Of a stretch of 64,000 nucleotides of DNA, positions 37,742-47,807 are shown piece after piece. Under the pieces are notes generated by a model. It did no database searches and was not told the origin of the DNA. It saw only the letters and a program-made list of their open reading frames with translations. Made by a program: the position numbers and the translations under genes. The DNA is from Candidatus Ornithomonoglobus intestinigallinarum. Its GTDB lineage: Bacteria > Bacillota > Clostridia > UBA1381. The stretch is taken from positions 1 to 64,000 of the forward strand of contig DVLU01000028.1 in NCBI GenBank assembly GCA_018715365.1. Direction: 5' to 3'. Numbering within the stretch: position 1 is the first letter of the stretch; the number at the start of each line of letters is the position of its first letter.

Positions 37742-38602
37742 CGCTTTTCCCACAGATCCGAAAAGCTCCATTTTTTCTTTAACAATAACCTTTATCGCTT
37801 CCGCGCCGGGCGCCAAAAGCTTTCTCGGGTCAAAGCCCTTGCCCTGAAGGTCCTTGCCTTCTTCTATATACTTTCTTGTTGCCTCCTGGAAATAAAGCTG
37901 GCATTCGGTGTTTACGTTTATTTTTGCAACGCCCAATGATATTGCCGTCTTTATCATGTCCTCGGGAATGCCGGTGCCGCCGTGGAGCACGAGCGGAAGA
38001 TCGCCTATGAGCGCCTTTACCTTGCCGAGTGCGTCAAAGTCAAGGCCCGCCCAGTTTTCGGGATATTTGCCGTGAATGTTGCCTATGCCGGCCGCAAGGA
38101 AGTCAACGCCGAGATCGGCGATCCTCTTGCATTCGTCGGGATCGGCTATTTCGCCCGCGCCGACAACGCCGTCTTCTTCGCCGCCTATCGAGCCGACTTC
38201 GGCTTCTATCGAAAGGCCCATTGCGTGAGCTATTGAAACAAGCTCCTTTGTTTTTGCAATGTTTTCCTCTATCGGGAAGTGCGAGCCGTCGAACATTATC
38301 GAAGAAAAGCCCGCCTTTATGCACTTGTAGCAGCCCTCATACGTGCCGTGGTCAAGGTGCAGCGCAACGGGAACCGTTATGTTCATTTCCTCCATCATGG
38401 CCTTCACCATCGCGGCTACTGTTTTAAAGCCCGTCATATACTTTCCTGCGCCCTCGGATACGCCGAGGATTACGGGCGAATTGTTCTCCTGAGCGGTTGC
38501 GAGAATCGATTTTGTCCACTCAAGATTGTTAATGTTGAACTGACCGACGGCATATTTGCCCTCAACGGCCTTCTTCAACATTTCGGTTGCTGAAACTAAC
38601 AT
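37739..38602 (-). CDS. fba: Class II fructose-1,6-bisphosphate aldolase
   Basis: MLVSATEMLKKAVEGKYAVGQFNINNLEWTKSILATAQENNSPVILGVSEGAGKYM...VPVALHLDHGTYEGC..GGEEDGVVG..LVLHGGTGIPEDMI. Confidence 0.96.
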   Translation of the reverse strand: MLVSATEMLKKAVEGKYAVGQFNINNLEWTKSILATAQENNSPVILGVSEGAGKYMTGFKTVAAMVKAMMEEMNITVPVALHLDHGTYEGCYKCIKAGFSSIMFDGSHFPIEENIAKTKELVSIAHAMGLSIEAEVGSIGGEEDGVVGAGEIADPDECKRIADLGVDFLAAGIGNIHGKYPENWAGLDFDALGKVKALIGDLPLVLHGGTGIPEDMIKTAISLGVAKINVNTECQLYFQEATRKYIEEGKDLQGKGFDPRKLLAPGAEAIKVIVKEKMELFGSVGKA

Positions 38603-38678
38603 TTACATTTCCTCCTTATGGTTAGTTGAAATAATATATAAAAACAAAATATATTATACCTGTTTAATTGTTTTGTTA

Positions 38679-39284
38679 TTATTTTATAACAAACGTTTTT
38701 ATGTTCATAAGCTGCATAAGCGTATGTTCGTCGGCGGGCATGGACATTGTTCTGCCGCAGCTTTTGCATACTGCCGTAACAAACCCGCCGCGTATCGCAA
38801 GCGATATATCGCGGCTGCCGCAGGTGCATTTTACGGAGCGGTCGAGCAGCAGCACGTTAAGCCTGTCGGCAATGCCGTCGAGGATCAGATGCTCGTCGTC
38901 CTCCGGATCGCCGCCGTATTCGCCGAACAGCCTGTTGTATTCCTCAACGCTCTCGCGGAGCTTTTGCTCCACAGCGTTTTGTTCGCCGATAAAGAATATG
39001 CCTATGCCCGATTCGGGGCAGCTGCAGGCAAGCGCCCTTGCGGTCCAAAGCTTTTCCGAGGGCACGTAAAACGAATGCGTTTCCATGCAGACGGGGCATT
39101 CCGCGTCTATCCTGTATTTTTTGCCGCGCGGCACAATCGTGACGCAGTGCTCTCCGCAGCCGCGCGCGGAGCACGGCAGCTTCACCTGTCCGCCCGAAAA
39201 GTCAAAGACGTTAAGCGGATGTTCGGATATTGCCGAACAGAACGGGCACACGTATGCGGCTGTTCTGTTATAGTCGATTACCAT
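38679..39284 (-). CDS. CpXC-domain protein
   Basis: AYVCPFCSAISEHPLNVFD...CPVCMETHSFYVPSEKLWTARALACSCPESGIGIFFIGE. Confidence 0.75.
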   Translation of the reverse strand: MVIDYNRTAAYVCPFCSAISEHPLNVFDFSGGQVKLPCSARGCGEHCVTIVPRGKKYRIDAECPVCMETHSFYVPSEKLWTARALACSCPESGIGIFFIGEQNAVEQKLRESVEEYNRLFGEYGGDPEDDEHLILDGIADRLNVLLLDRSVKCTCGSRDISLAIRGGFVTAVCKSCGRTMSMPADEHTLMQLMNIKTFVIK

Positions 39285-39341
39285 AGAAACTCCCTCATTT
39301 TGCCGCGCACATTGCGCGGACGCCGAAAAATAAAAATAATT

Positions 39342-40214
39342 TTAAACGCCGATTTTGTTGTCGCGGGCCCAAAAAAACAAATATTGCTGCGCATAGCCGC
39401 CCAGAACGCCGAATTTTTCGCGCGCAAGCTCCGAAACCTCGCCGATGGACGCCTCCCTTTTGAAATAGCAGTATTCCATTATGCGCTTTATCCATACGTC
39501 AACGGGGAACGAATCGGCGCGCCCCAGCCCGAAAAGCAGTATGCAGTCCGAAACTTTATTTCCCACGCCCTTTATTTTCATAAGCTCCGCCTTTGCTTCG
39601 GGCGTGGGCAGCGAGCGTATGTATTCGAGCGACGTTTCGCCGCATGATATGCGCCTTGCGGCGTCGAGTATGTATTTGTCGCGGAAGCCGGCGCGTATAA
39701 CGGAAAGCTCCGTTTCCGAAAGCTGCGCAAGCCGCTCCGGCGCGGGGAACGAAAAGTATTCTTCGCCCATATATTCAAGCTTATCTCCGAAATTGCGGCA
39801 CAGCCTGTCTATTATGCCCTTTATGCGCGGTATGTTGTTGCTTGCCGAAATGATAAACGATATTATCATTTCCCACAAATCCTGGTTCAGTATACGTATG
39901 CCAAAGCCGTATTCGGACGCCCGGCGCATAATATCGTCGTTTTCGGAAAGCGTTTTTTTGATTTTTCCGTAGTCGCGGCCGAGATCGAAATAATCGTGCC
40001 AAAAGCCGGTAAACTCATTTTCGGAAATGCCGTGCAGCACAATATCGTTTCCGCGCTCCGAAATTTTGAGCGCGCGGCTGCCGGCGGCGCCGGAATACGA
40101 GCCGTCGGGGTTTTCGCCGAAACGGAACGTCTGACCGCAGTCGAATATATGGCGCAGCTTAAAATCGGGCGCGTTTTTCAGGACCGTATCACCGTGTTCA
40201 TATTTAATTTCCAT
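39342..40214 (-). CDS. ogg: 8-oxoguanine DNA glycosylase (OGG1-type HhH-GPD)
   Basis: FKLRHIFDCGQTFRFGENPDGSYSG...ILNQDLWEMIISFIISASNNIPRIKGIIDRLC...LMKIKGVGNKVSDCILLFGLGRADSFPVDVWIKRIME. Confidence 0.93.
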   Translation of the reverse strand: MEIKYEHGDTVLKNAPDFKLRHIFDCGQTFRFGENPDGSYSGAAGSRALKISERGNDIVLHGISENEFTGFWHDYFDLGRDYGKIKKTLSENDDIMRRASEYGFGIRILNQDLWEMIISFIISASNNIPRIKGIIDRLCRNFGDKLEYMGEEYFSFPAPERLAQLSETELSVIRAGFRDKYILDAARRISCGETSLEYIRSLPTPEAKAELMKIKGVGNKVSDCILLFGLGRADSFPVDVWIKRIMEYCYFKREASIGEVSELAREKFGVLGGYAQQYLFFWARDNKIGV

Positions 40215-40471
40215 AGTATACATATTATATCACAGCACAGCCCTTTTATCAATGAAATTGTGCAAAGTTTATTAACTTTTATAAAAAGTGTGGACTAAAA
40301 TTTAATAGTGTGGTATACTAAATGTGTATAATGTATAGGAATGTGCGCGCCGCGGGGATAAAAATTCACAAAGCTGATAAAATCAAGGCGGTGTGCGCAT
40401 GTGCACATTATGGGCTTTTATTCGGCCTTAATGATTTTCAAACAGTTTTAAACGGAAGGGACTTGATTTTT

Positions 40472-41878
40472 ATGACAGACAAGGAGCAGTTTGAAGCGCT
40501 TTCGTATAAGCGCCGCAATGCGTATGAGGTAATGGGCGAAGCGGAGTGTTCGGACATGGACGCGCTCTGCAATGAGTACAAAAGCTTTCTCGACGCGGGG
40601 AAAACGGAGCGCGAATGTGTTAAGGAGAGCGTAAGGCTTGCCGGGGAGCACGGCTTTAAAAACCTTGACGAGGTGAGCTCGCTCAAAGCCGGCGACAGGG
40701 TATACAAGCTTAACCGCGGCAAAAACATACTGCTTGCCGTAATCGGCAGCGAGGATATAACAAGCGGTATAAATCTTGTCGGCGCGCATATAGATTCGCC
40801 GCGTCTTGACCTGAAGCAGAATCCGCTTTACGAAAGCTGCGATACGGCGCTTTTGAAAACGCATTATTACGGCGGGATAAAAAAATATCAGTGGACGGCA
40901 ATACCGCTTGCGATGCACGGCGTTGTTTACACGGAGAGCGGGAAGAAAATCGAGCTTGATATAGGCGAAAGCGAAAACGATCCCGTATTCTGCGTCACGG
41001 ACCTCCTGCCGCATCTTGCCGCCGACCAGATGTCCAAAAAGATGAGCGAGGGCATAGACGGCGAAAGCCTGAATATCCTCATAGGCGGCGTTCCGGTAAA
41101 GTCGGAGGACGTATCCGAAAAGGTGAAGTTTGCCGTTTTAAAGCATATAAACGAAAGGTACGGTATGACGGAGCGCGATTTCCAAACTGCCGAAATAGAA
41201 GTTGTTCCGGCGTTTAAGGCGCGGAACGTTGGTCTTGATGAAAGCTTTATAGGCGCGTACGGTCAGGACGACCGCGTATGCGGATTTACGACGCTTAAGA
41301 GTATTTTGGACCTTGACGCGCCGAAAAAGACGGCGATGGCGATACTTGTCGATAAAGAGGAAATAGGCTCGATGGGCAATACGGGCGCGCAGAGCGCGTT
41401 CTTTAACATGGCTGTTGCCGAAATCGCCGAAAAGCTTACGGGAGCGTGCACGGTAACGCAGTATAATAAGATAATAGAAAATTCGGTGTGTATGTCGTCA
41501 GACGTAAACGCCGGCGTTGACCCGAATTACGAAAGCGTATTCGAAAAGAAAAACGCGTCGTTCTGCAACGGCGGCGTTGTGCTCACAAAATATACGGGCG
41601 CGCGCGGAAAGTCGGGTTCGTCCGACGCAAGCGCGGAGCTTGTTGCGCGCCTTGCGGGGATAATGGCGGACAATAACGTGCTGTGGCAGACGGGTGAGCT
41701 CGGCAAGGTTGACCAGGGCGGCGGCGGAACGATAGCGCAGTATGTTGCAAACCTCAATATGGAGGTTATAGACTGCGGCGTGCCGGTGCTGTCGATGCAC
41801 TCGCCGTTTGAGATAACGGCAAAAGCGGATGTGTATATGGCGTATAGGGCATATATGGCATTTTATAAGGATTGCTGA
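40472..41878 (+). CDS. M18-family aminopeptidase
   Basis: LVGAHIDSPRLDLKQNPLYE; AILVDKEEIGSMGNTGAQSAFF; GVPVLSMHSPFEITAKADVYMAYRAY. Confidence 0.92.
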   Translation: MTDKEQFEALSYKRRNAYEVMGEAECSDMDALCNEYKSFLDAGKTERECVKESVRLAGEHGFKNLDEVSSLKAGDRVYKLNRGKNILLAVIGSEDITSGINLVGAHIDSPRLDLKQNPLYESCDTALLKTHYYGGIKKYQWTAIPLAMHGVVYTESGKKIELDIGESENDPVFCVTDLLPHLAADQMSKKMSEGIDGESLNILIGGVPVKSEDVSEKVKFAVLKHINERYGMTERDFQTAEIEVVPAFKARNVGLDESFIGAYGQDDRVCGFTTLKSILDLDAPKKTAMAILVDKEEIGSMGNTGAQSAFFNMAVAEIAEKLTGACTVTQYNKIIENSVCMSSDVNAGVDPNYESVFEKKNASFCNGGVVLTKYTGARGKSGSSDASAELVARLAGIMADNNVLWQTGELGKVDQGGGGTIAQYVANLNMEVIDCGVPVLSMHSPFEITAKADVYMAYRAYMAFYKDC

Positions 41879-41906
41879 TAACCGGGGTTCCAACTTCCGG
41901 GGGTTT

Positions 41907-41930
41907 CAAAGGGGGCGAAGCCCCCTTTGA
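41907..41930. repeat. Intergenic palindrome CAAAGGGGGCgaaGCCCCCTTTGAG
   Basis: Related copies at about 43348-43366 and 43569-43602. Confidence 0.7.
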
Positions 41931-41947
41931 GAGAAAGGGAAAAGGAT

Positions 41948-43342
41948 ATGTTAAAACAAGTCTTTGAGGCTTGCGGCGCAATGCCGCCGAACCTAATCAT
42001 CACCCTTATGCTGCTGGCGCTCTTCTGCGCGGCGGCCGCCGTATCGTATTACGGCGAAAAAAAACGCCGTCCGCCCGTTAAAAGCGTTTCAAAACGCAAA
42101 AGAAAAAAAGGCGTGCGCACAAGCGCGGAGGCAAATAACTGCTCCGCCGCCGGCAGTGCGTATCTGCCTGTGCTCGACGGGCTGAGAGCCGTGTGCGCGC
42201 TGCTTATTTTCGTGTTCCACGACTGGCAGCAGACGTGGCTCAGCGCAAAATTCCAAATAGGCGGGCATATTTTAAATCTCGAACCGATCCAGCGCTACGG
42301 CTACATTGCAATAGACGCTTTCTTTGTTATGAGCGGGTTTTGCCTGTTTTACCCGACGGCACGGAGTATGTTCGGCGAATGCAAAAAATGCACATGGAAG
42401 GAATTTTACATAAAGCGCGCGCGGCGCATACTTCCGGCGTATTATCTTATGCTTATAATACTGCTGATTTTCCCGGCGCTTTCATACACAGCGTACAACG
42501 TAAACAGCGCGGCGGACGTTGCGAAGCATTTCGGGCTTCACGCGCTGTTTCTTCATATATATGATCCGTCAGCGGGCGGCTCCGTAATTTCAACGGCGTG
42601 GACGCTCGGCATCGAAGCCGCGTTTTATGCGGCGTTCCCGTTTATCGATTTCGTATTCAGAAAAAAGCCGGCAGCCGTGTTTGCCGTTATGTTTGCCGCG
42701 GCGCAGGCGCTGAGGCTTTATACGGCGTCGGCGCCGAACGTCGGCATGTACCGGATGCAGAACCCGCTTTTGTATCTCGATATTTTCGGGGCGGGGATGC
42801 TTTCGGCGTATTGCGTTGTGTATTTCCGCCATAAGGGCGCGGCGGGGCGTGATACGCGCGCGGCGCTTACGATCGTTTCGGTATTGTGCCTTGTGTGCGT
42901 GTATATGTATATGCTCTGGATGGGCAGCGCGCGGATAGAGGGCATGGACGCGCAGTCGTATCACCGTCTGCTCTACCGCTGGATACCGGCGTGGCTTTTT
43001 GCGCTGTTTATATTTTCCGCGTCGTATTCGGCTGAAAAGTGGCAGAAATTTTGGGGGAACAGGTTTTTTGTGTTTATGTCGGGCATATCGTACAGCTTTT
43101 ATCTGTGGCACCAGAATATCCATATTGCGCTGAGAAAGGCGCATATACCGCCTACGCCGGCCGAGCCCGTCATGAGCGACAGGCCCGCGATGGTGATATT
43201 TGCGCTTTTAAGCATTTCGATCAGCATTGCGGCTGCGGTGATCAGTACGTATGCCGTGGAAAAGCCGATTGTCAGGTACGGGTATAAGGGATGCGCCGTG
43301 CGGACAGCCGCGGCAGTGAAGAAGCTTTTTAAACGCGGCTGA
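41948..43342 (+). CDS. Acyltransferase 3 family membrane protein (OafA-like)
   Basis: YLPVLDGLRAVCALLIFVFHDWQQTW...YIAIDAFFVMSGFCLFYP...FYIKRARRILPAYYLMLI. Confidence 0.92.
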   Translation: MLKQVFEACGAMPPNLIITLMLLALFCAAAAVSYYGEKKRRPPVKSVSKRKRKKGVRTSAEANNCSAAGSAYLPVLDGLRAVCALLIFVFHDWQQTWLSAKFQIGGHILNLEPIQRYGYIAIDAFFVMSGFCLFYPTARSMFGECKKCTWKEFYIKRARRILPAYYLMLIILLIFPALSYTAYNVNSAADVAKHFGLHALFLHIYDPSAGGSVISTAWTLGIEAAFYAAFPFIDFVFRKKPAAVFAVMFAAAQALRLYTASAPNVGMYRMQNPLLYLDIFGAGMLSAYCVVYFRHKGAAGRDTRAALTIVSVLCLVCVYMYMLWMGSARIEGMDAQSYHRLLYRWIPAWLFALFIFSASYSAEKWQKFWGNRFFVFMSGISYSFYLWHQNIHIALRKAHIPPTPAEPVMSDRPAMVIFALLSISISIAAAVISTYAVEKPIVRYGYKGCAVRTAAAVKKLFKRG

Positions 43343-43347
43343 GAGCC

Positions 43348-43602
43348 GGGGGTTCCAAAGGGGGGCTGATTTCGCCCGCCGCCCGTTCGCGGCTTGCGCC
43401 GCTCACTGAAAATCCAATTTTTATTTTTACGTGGGGGCTTCGCCCCCACACCCCCGCGGGGCAGCAACCTAAAAGCACACGTCATCTGTCTGCGGAAGAG
43501 CCTTAACGCGCACCGTGCGTTACCAGCTCGGAGCAGACAGTGGCGGGTGCGAAAAAAAGAAAAGCCCCGGGGGTTCCAAAGGGGGCGGAGCCCCCTTTGA
43601 GG
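43348..43602. repeat. Segment bounded by direct GGGGGTTCCAAAGGGGG repeats with internal GC palindrome
   Basis: GGGGGTTCCAAAGGGGGG at about 43348-43366; GTGGGGGCttcGCCCCCAC at about 43433-43451; GGGGGTTCCAAAGGGGGCGGAGCCCCCTTTGAG at about 43569-43602. Confidence 0.6.
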
Positions 43603-43625
43603 TAATACAAACAGCCCCATGTGGA

Positions 43626-45026
43626 TCACTGATGCTTATGTATATTCCTGTATTGATCCGGCGTATATCCCGTGTGCTTTTTGAAGGCGGTGTAAAAATA
43701 TGGGCCGGAACTCAGCCCCGCGCGCTTGCCTATCTCCTGCGCGGGAAGGTCTGTTTCTATAAGCAGGCGGCATACCTCGTCAAACCGCTTGTTTGATATA
43801 TATTCCGAAACGGAAATCCCGCGGCTTTGCTTGAAAATCGTGCGCATATAGCTTGCGCTCCTGTTTACCTCTCCCGCTATCATGTCAACCGAAAGGTTGC
43901 TGTCGCGGAAATGCTCGTCTATGTAATTGCTTATTTCATCGGCAATGCTCTGCTTTGGATCGCTCTTTTTTGCGCATTTCTGCATAACGCTCTCGCAGTG
44001 CGCGGCAATAAACCGCTCTATTTCCGCTATCGTTTCCATACGCGTCATTATTTCAACATAGTTTACCGTTATATCGTCCTCCGCCGCAATGCCCGAAACA
44101 AGCTTGTCGGACGCCGAAATAAGCCTGTTGGCGTGACCGATTACCGTAGAATACGGCGCTTCGGCAATCTTTTCCGCAAATTCGTGTATGTGAGCCTTCA
44201 TGGAAGCGCCGTTTTGCGCCGATATATCGGACATTATTTCGCGCTCGAGCTGCTCGGGGTATTCGCATACGCCCTTTGCAAGGTCCTTTATGGAATTGTA
44301 AAGGATTATTGAATTATAGCCCTTCGACAGCCTGTAGGAAAGCGAATAGAGCGAGTTTCTGAACAGGTCGGAAATATCCTCCGCCGATTCGGCGCCGAAA
44401 TTGCAGCCGAACGACGCGGTTATGCCGTAAATGCTTTCGACAAATTTCTGCACCTGCTCAACCGCCGGCAGCAGCGGATGATAATCTTCGTAATTTATTA
44501 CCCATGCGATATCGTATTCGTTAGGCTCTATGCTGTATACGCGCCCCGTTTTCGAAAGCACGTCGTCGCCTATGTTCATTATGCCGAATTTCATCGTCGG
44601 CACCTTTGCGGGATCTATTTCCTTTAAACGGTCTATTCGCGCCGTTACAACGCCGAAATACGTTTTGTCGAAAACTATCCCGTTTTCTTCAAATTCCTCT
44701 CTTGATGAGGAAAAATTGCCGACAAGCAGCTTGCGTATGAGCTCGCTGCGCTTTGTTGCGAGAAAATTGTAACGGAGCGTTGATGCGCCGTCTTTTGATG
44801 CGCCGTCATGCGCCGCCTTCGCCGCCTTTACCGTAACCGCCGCCGCTGCGGCCGTAAGTATGAGCACGGCGAACGAAACCGCCGCGGCGCCCCTGCCGCC
44901 CGAGGACATAAAGCTGACCGCCGCCGCCGCAATATTCAAAACGACAAGCGCAATACAGCCCGCGGCAGTTATCTGCGGCGCGGAACGGCTTTTTATATAT
45001 TTTTTGATTTTTTCTTTCAACTGCAA
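43626..45026 (-). CDS. AraC-family regulator with N-terminal membrane segment
   Basis: Two hydrophobic N-terminal helices; C-terminal ISNYIDEHFRDSNLSVDMIAGEVNRSASYMRTIFKQSRGISVSEYISNKRFDEVCRLLIETDLPAQEIGKRAGLSSGPYFYTAFKKHTGYTPDQYRN. Confidence 0.92.
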   Translation of the reverse strand: MQLKEKIKKYIKSRSAPQITAAGCIALVVLNIAAAAVSFMSSGGRGAAAVSFAVLILTAAAAAVTVKAAKAAHDGASKDGASTLRYNFLATKRSELIRKLLVGNFSSSREEFEENGIVFDKTYFGVVTARIDRLKEIDPAKVPTMKFGIMNIGDDVLSKTGRVYSIEPNEYDIAWVINYEDYHPLLPAVEQVQKFVESIYGITASFGCNFGAESAEDISDLFRNSLYSLSYRLSKGYNSIILYNSIKDLAKGVCEYPEQLEREIMSDISAQNGASMKAHIHEFAEKIAEAPYSTVIGHANRLISASDKLVSGIAAEDDITVNYVEIMTRMETIAEIERFIAAHCESVMQKCAKKSDPKQSIADEISNYIDEHFRDSNLSVDMIAGEVNRSASYMRTIFKQSRGISVSEYISNKRFDEVCRLLIETDLPAQEIGKRAGLSSGPYFYTAFKKHTGYTPDQYRNIHKHQ

Positions 45027-45127
45027 TAACCCCTTTATGTTTTATCCCATATCATATGCTGTGCAAATTATTTGACATTATTTTAACATAAACGAGGTTT
45101 TTTGTCAAGCGCGCCGCCGACGGCGTT

Positions 45128-45559
45128 TTACGGCTTCAGCTTAAAAAGCAGCACACCGCCCGTCATAAGCGCAAGCCCTATATATTTGTTCCACAAAAAC
45201 GGCGTTTTTTCCGTGCCCATTATCCCGAACGCGTCAATGAGCGCCGCTGTAAAAAGCTGCGCTATGAGTATCACCGACACGGCAACGGCCGGCGATGTTT
45301 TGCCCATGCCGAGCATTACGGTAACCGTTATAACAACGCCGACAAGCCCGCCGAGAAGATAGAGCCTGTTTGTGTCACGGAGCGTTCCGGCTCCGCCCCT
45401 GCCGAAAATAAGCGCGATAATAAGCGATGCGGCAAACGCCGTGCCCTGCACAAACGCATTTGATTCCCACAGCCCTATTTTTTCGCTTAAGCGCGTGTTC
45501 ATAACGCCCTGGACGCTCATTGCCGCGCCGGCTATTATACATGAAATTATCCCTGTCAA
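45128..45559 (-). CDS. DMT-type transporter, DUF606/YdcZ family
   Basis: IISCIIAGAAMSVQGVMNTRLSEKIGLWESNAFVQGTAFAASLIIALIFG...LGMGKTSPAVAVSVILIAQLFTAALIDAFGIMGTEKTPF. Confidence 0.88.
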   Translation of the reverse strand: MTGIISCIIAGAAMSVQGVMNTRLSEKIGLWESNAFVQGTAFAASLIIALIFGRGGAGTLRDTNRLYLLGGLVGVVITVTVMLGMGKTSPAVAVSVILIAQLFTAALIDAFGIMGTEKTPFLWNKYIGLALMTGGVLLFKLKP

Positions 45560-45859
45560 AATATATCGGCTCCCTTGCTGTTTTTTTTGTTATTTTGCCT
45601 CATACGGGCCCGCGTTATTCGTGCGCGCGGCGCGCTTTTGCATACGCAAATATGTACCGTATATTAACAGAACGGGCGGAATGCTTCCTTTTTTATGTGC
45701 GAAATGAATACAGAAGCACGCCTTTGGGGCGTGTTAGTATAAAAAATGTACAACAAACAGGTTAATATATTAACAAGAAGTAAATTTTTTATTCTTGTGA
45801 AGGTACACGCGCCGTGGTAAAATATAATCAAGAAAAAAGCGGGAAAGGAATGACGCATT

Positions 45860-46810
45860 ATGGCTGAGCTGCAAACAAAGCCAATCACAAAAAGAAAAAA
45901 AGGCAAACTGAAGGAATTCAGAGATAACGCCGAGCTGTCGGCACTGGTTGTGCCGGGACTTGTTCTTCTTATAATCTTCTGCTATATACCTATGTTCGGT
46001 ATAATCATAGCATTTAAGGACTACAGAAACAATCTCGGTATTTTCGGCAGCGAATGGGTGGGCTTTGAAAACTTCAAATTTTTCTTCACCTCCCAGGACG
46101 CATGGAGGATAATGAGAAATACCGTCGGCTACGGCGTGCTGTTTATTGCGCTGAGGCTCGTTGCGGCGGTTGTTGTGGCAATACTCCTTTATGAGGTAAA
46201 AAGCAGGCTTGCTCTTAAGTTCTATCAGACGAGTATGATTCTGCCGCACTTTTTATCATGGGTAATTGTCGGATATATAACGTATATCCTTCTTGAGCCG
46301 AACATGGGTATTTTCAATCAGATAATAAGGGCGTTCGGCGGCGAAGGGCTGCAATGGTATTCGGAGCCGAATTACTGGGTCGGTATTCTGCCGGTCGTGG
46401 ACCTGTGGAAGAATATAGGTCTTAAATGTATTATGTATTACGCGGCGCTTATGGGCATAGACGAGGAGCTCTTTGAGGCTGCCGAAATGGACGGCGCGGG
46501 ACGCTTCAAGCAGATAATCTACATAACAATCCCCTCGCTTGTTCCGCTTATGACGATACTTACGATACTTGACGTCGGAAACGTAATACGCGGCGACTTC
46601 GGTCTGTTCTACACAATACCGCGCGACGTCGGCCTGCTTTATCCCACAACGGATATTATAGACACATACGTATACCGCGGCCTGAGAACGGGCGACGATA
46701 TAGGCATAACAACGGCCGTAGGTCTGTTCCAGTCGGTAGTCGGACTTATAATGGTAGTCGGCACAAACCTGGTGGTAAGAAAAATATCGCCGGAAAATTC
46801 ATTATTCTGA
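45860..46810 (+). CDS. Carbohydrate ABC transporter permease (LplB-like)
   Basis: VPGLVLLIIFCYIPMFGIIIAFKDYRNNLGIFGSEWVGFENFKFFFTS...YYAALMGIDEELFEAAEMDGAGRFKQIIYITIPSLVP (EAA motif). Confidence 0.94.
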   Translation: MAELQTKPITKRKKGKLKEFRDNAELSALVVPGLVLLIIFCYIPMFGIIIAFKDYRNNLGIFGSEWVGFENFKFFFTSQDAWRIMRNTVGYGVLFIALRLVAAVVVAILLYEVKSRLALKFYQTSMILPHFLSWVIVGYITYILLEPNMGIFNQIIRAFGGEGLQWYSEPNYWVGILPVVDLWKNIGLKCIMYYAALMGIDEELFEAAEMDGAGRFKQIIYITIPSLVPLMTILTILDVGNVIRGDFGLFYTIPRDVGLLYPTTDIIDTYVYRGLRTGDDIGITTAVGLFQSVVGLIMVVGTNLVVRKISPENSLF

Positions 46811-46823
46811 GGAGGTGCGCAAA

Positions 46824-47729
46824 ATGGCAGCAGCAGGAAAAAAGAAAAAATTCAGGCTTTCGAGCGTGCTCATCAATCTGTTTTTCATAATCGGCTCGCT
46901 CATGTTCATAGTGCCTTTTGTGCTTATAATCTCCGCATCGTTTACGGAGGAGAACGCACTGCTTGAGGAGGGCTACAAGCTTATCCCGGCGGTGTTCTCA
47001 ACAGAGGCATACAAATACGTATTCAGATCGCCCGAGCAGCTGATCGATTCGTATAAGATAACAATCATATATTCGTTTATAGCAACGATACTTGCCGTTA
47101 TGGTAATGTCGATGATGGCGTATCCGCTGTCAAAACCGAATTACAAATACAAAAAGCCGGTAACGTACATGATACTGTTTACCATGCTTTTTTCCGGCGG
47201 ACTTGTTCCGCAGTACATATGGTTTACGCGCTATCTCCATTTGGGAGATACGATATGGGTCTACATATTCCCCTATCTTGTGAGCGGATTCCATGTAATA
47301 GTAATAAGAACCTTCTTCCAGGGACTGCCGCAGTCGCTTACGGAGGCGGCAAAGATAGACGGTGCAAGCGAGCTGCAGACGTATTTTAAGATAGTGCTGC
47401 CGCTTTCAAAGCCCGTTATAGCAACAATAGCGCTTTTGAACCTTTTGGGAAGATGGAACGACTGGAACACGGCTCTTATCTACATACAGTCAACGGAGCT
47501 TTACTCACTGCAGTACCTGCTCCAGAAAATACTGCGTGAGGTTGAGTTTATCCAGGGCATGGCGGAAAGCTCGCCCGTCGCGGGACTTTCGTTTGACGTT
47601 TCAAGCATACCGTCGGAAACGATACGTTTTGCGATGTGTATAGTTGCGGCGGGACCGATGCTTGTTGTGTTCCCGTTCTTCCAGAAGTACTTCGCAAAGG
47701 GACTTACGGTCGGAGCCGTTAAGGGCTGA
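46824..47729 (+). CDS. Carbohydrate ABC transporter permease (YtcP/LplC-like)
   Basis: IVPFVLIISASFTEENALLEEGYKLIPAVFSTEAYKYVF...QGLPQSLTEAAKIDGASELQTYFKIVLPLSKPVIATIALLNLLGRWNDW. Confidence 0.94.
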   Translation: MAAAGKKKKFRLSSVLINLFFIIGSLMFIVPFVLIISASFTEENALLEEGYKLIPAVFSTEAYKYVFRSPEQLIDSYKITIIYSFIATILAVMVMSMMAYPLSKPNYKYKKPVTYMILFTMLFSGGLVPQYIWFTRYLHLGDTIWVYIFPYLVSGFHVIVIRTFFQGLPQSLTEAAKIDGASELQTYFKIVLPLSKPVIATIALLNLLGRWNDWNTALIYIQSTELYSLQYLLQKILREVEFIQGMAESSPVAGLSFDVSSIPSETIRFAMCIVAAGPMLVVFPFFQKYFAKGLTVGAVKG

Positions 47730-47807
47730 TCGGCGCGGAAGCGTTTACGGCATGAACTTAATTTTAAGAACAATATAAATTCAAGAGGAGAAAGGAACGG
47801 AGAGAAA

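Noticed and set aside
37360-37785. ORF containing NNNNNNNNNN tract
   Set aside because: Poly-Asn arises from the (TTA)n microsatellite read antisense; overlaps fba and symporter ends.
38556-39647. 363-aa plus-strand ORF (and 133-aa neighbours)
   Set aside because: Antisense to fba, CpXC and ogg genes on the minus strand; composition is Arg/Ala/Tyr-rich antisense style, no recognisable domain.
40322-40471. N-terminal extension of the M18 peptidase ORF
   Set aside because: Conserved protein starts at MTDKEQFEALSYKRRNAYEV (40472); upstream in-frame region looks non-coding.
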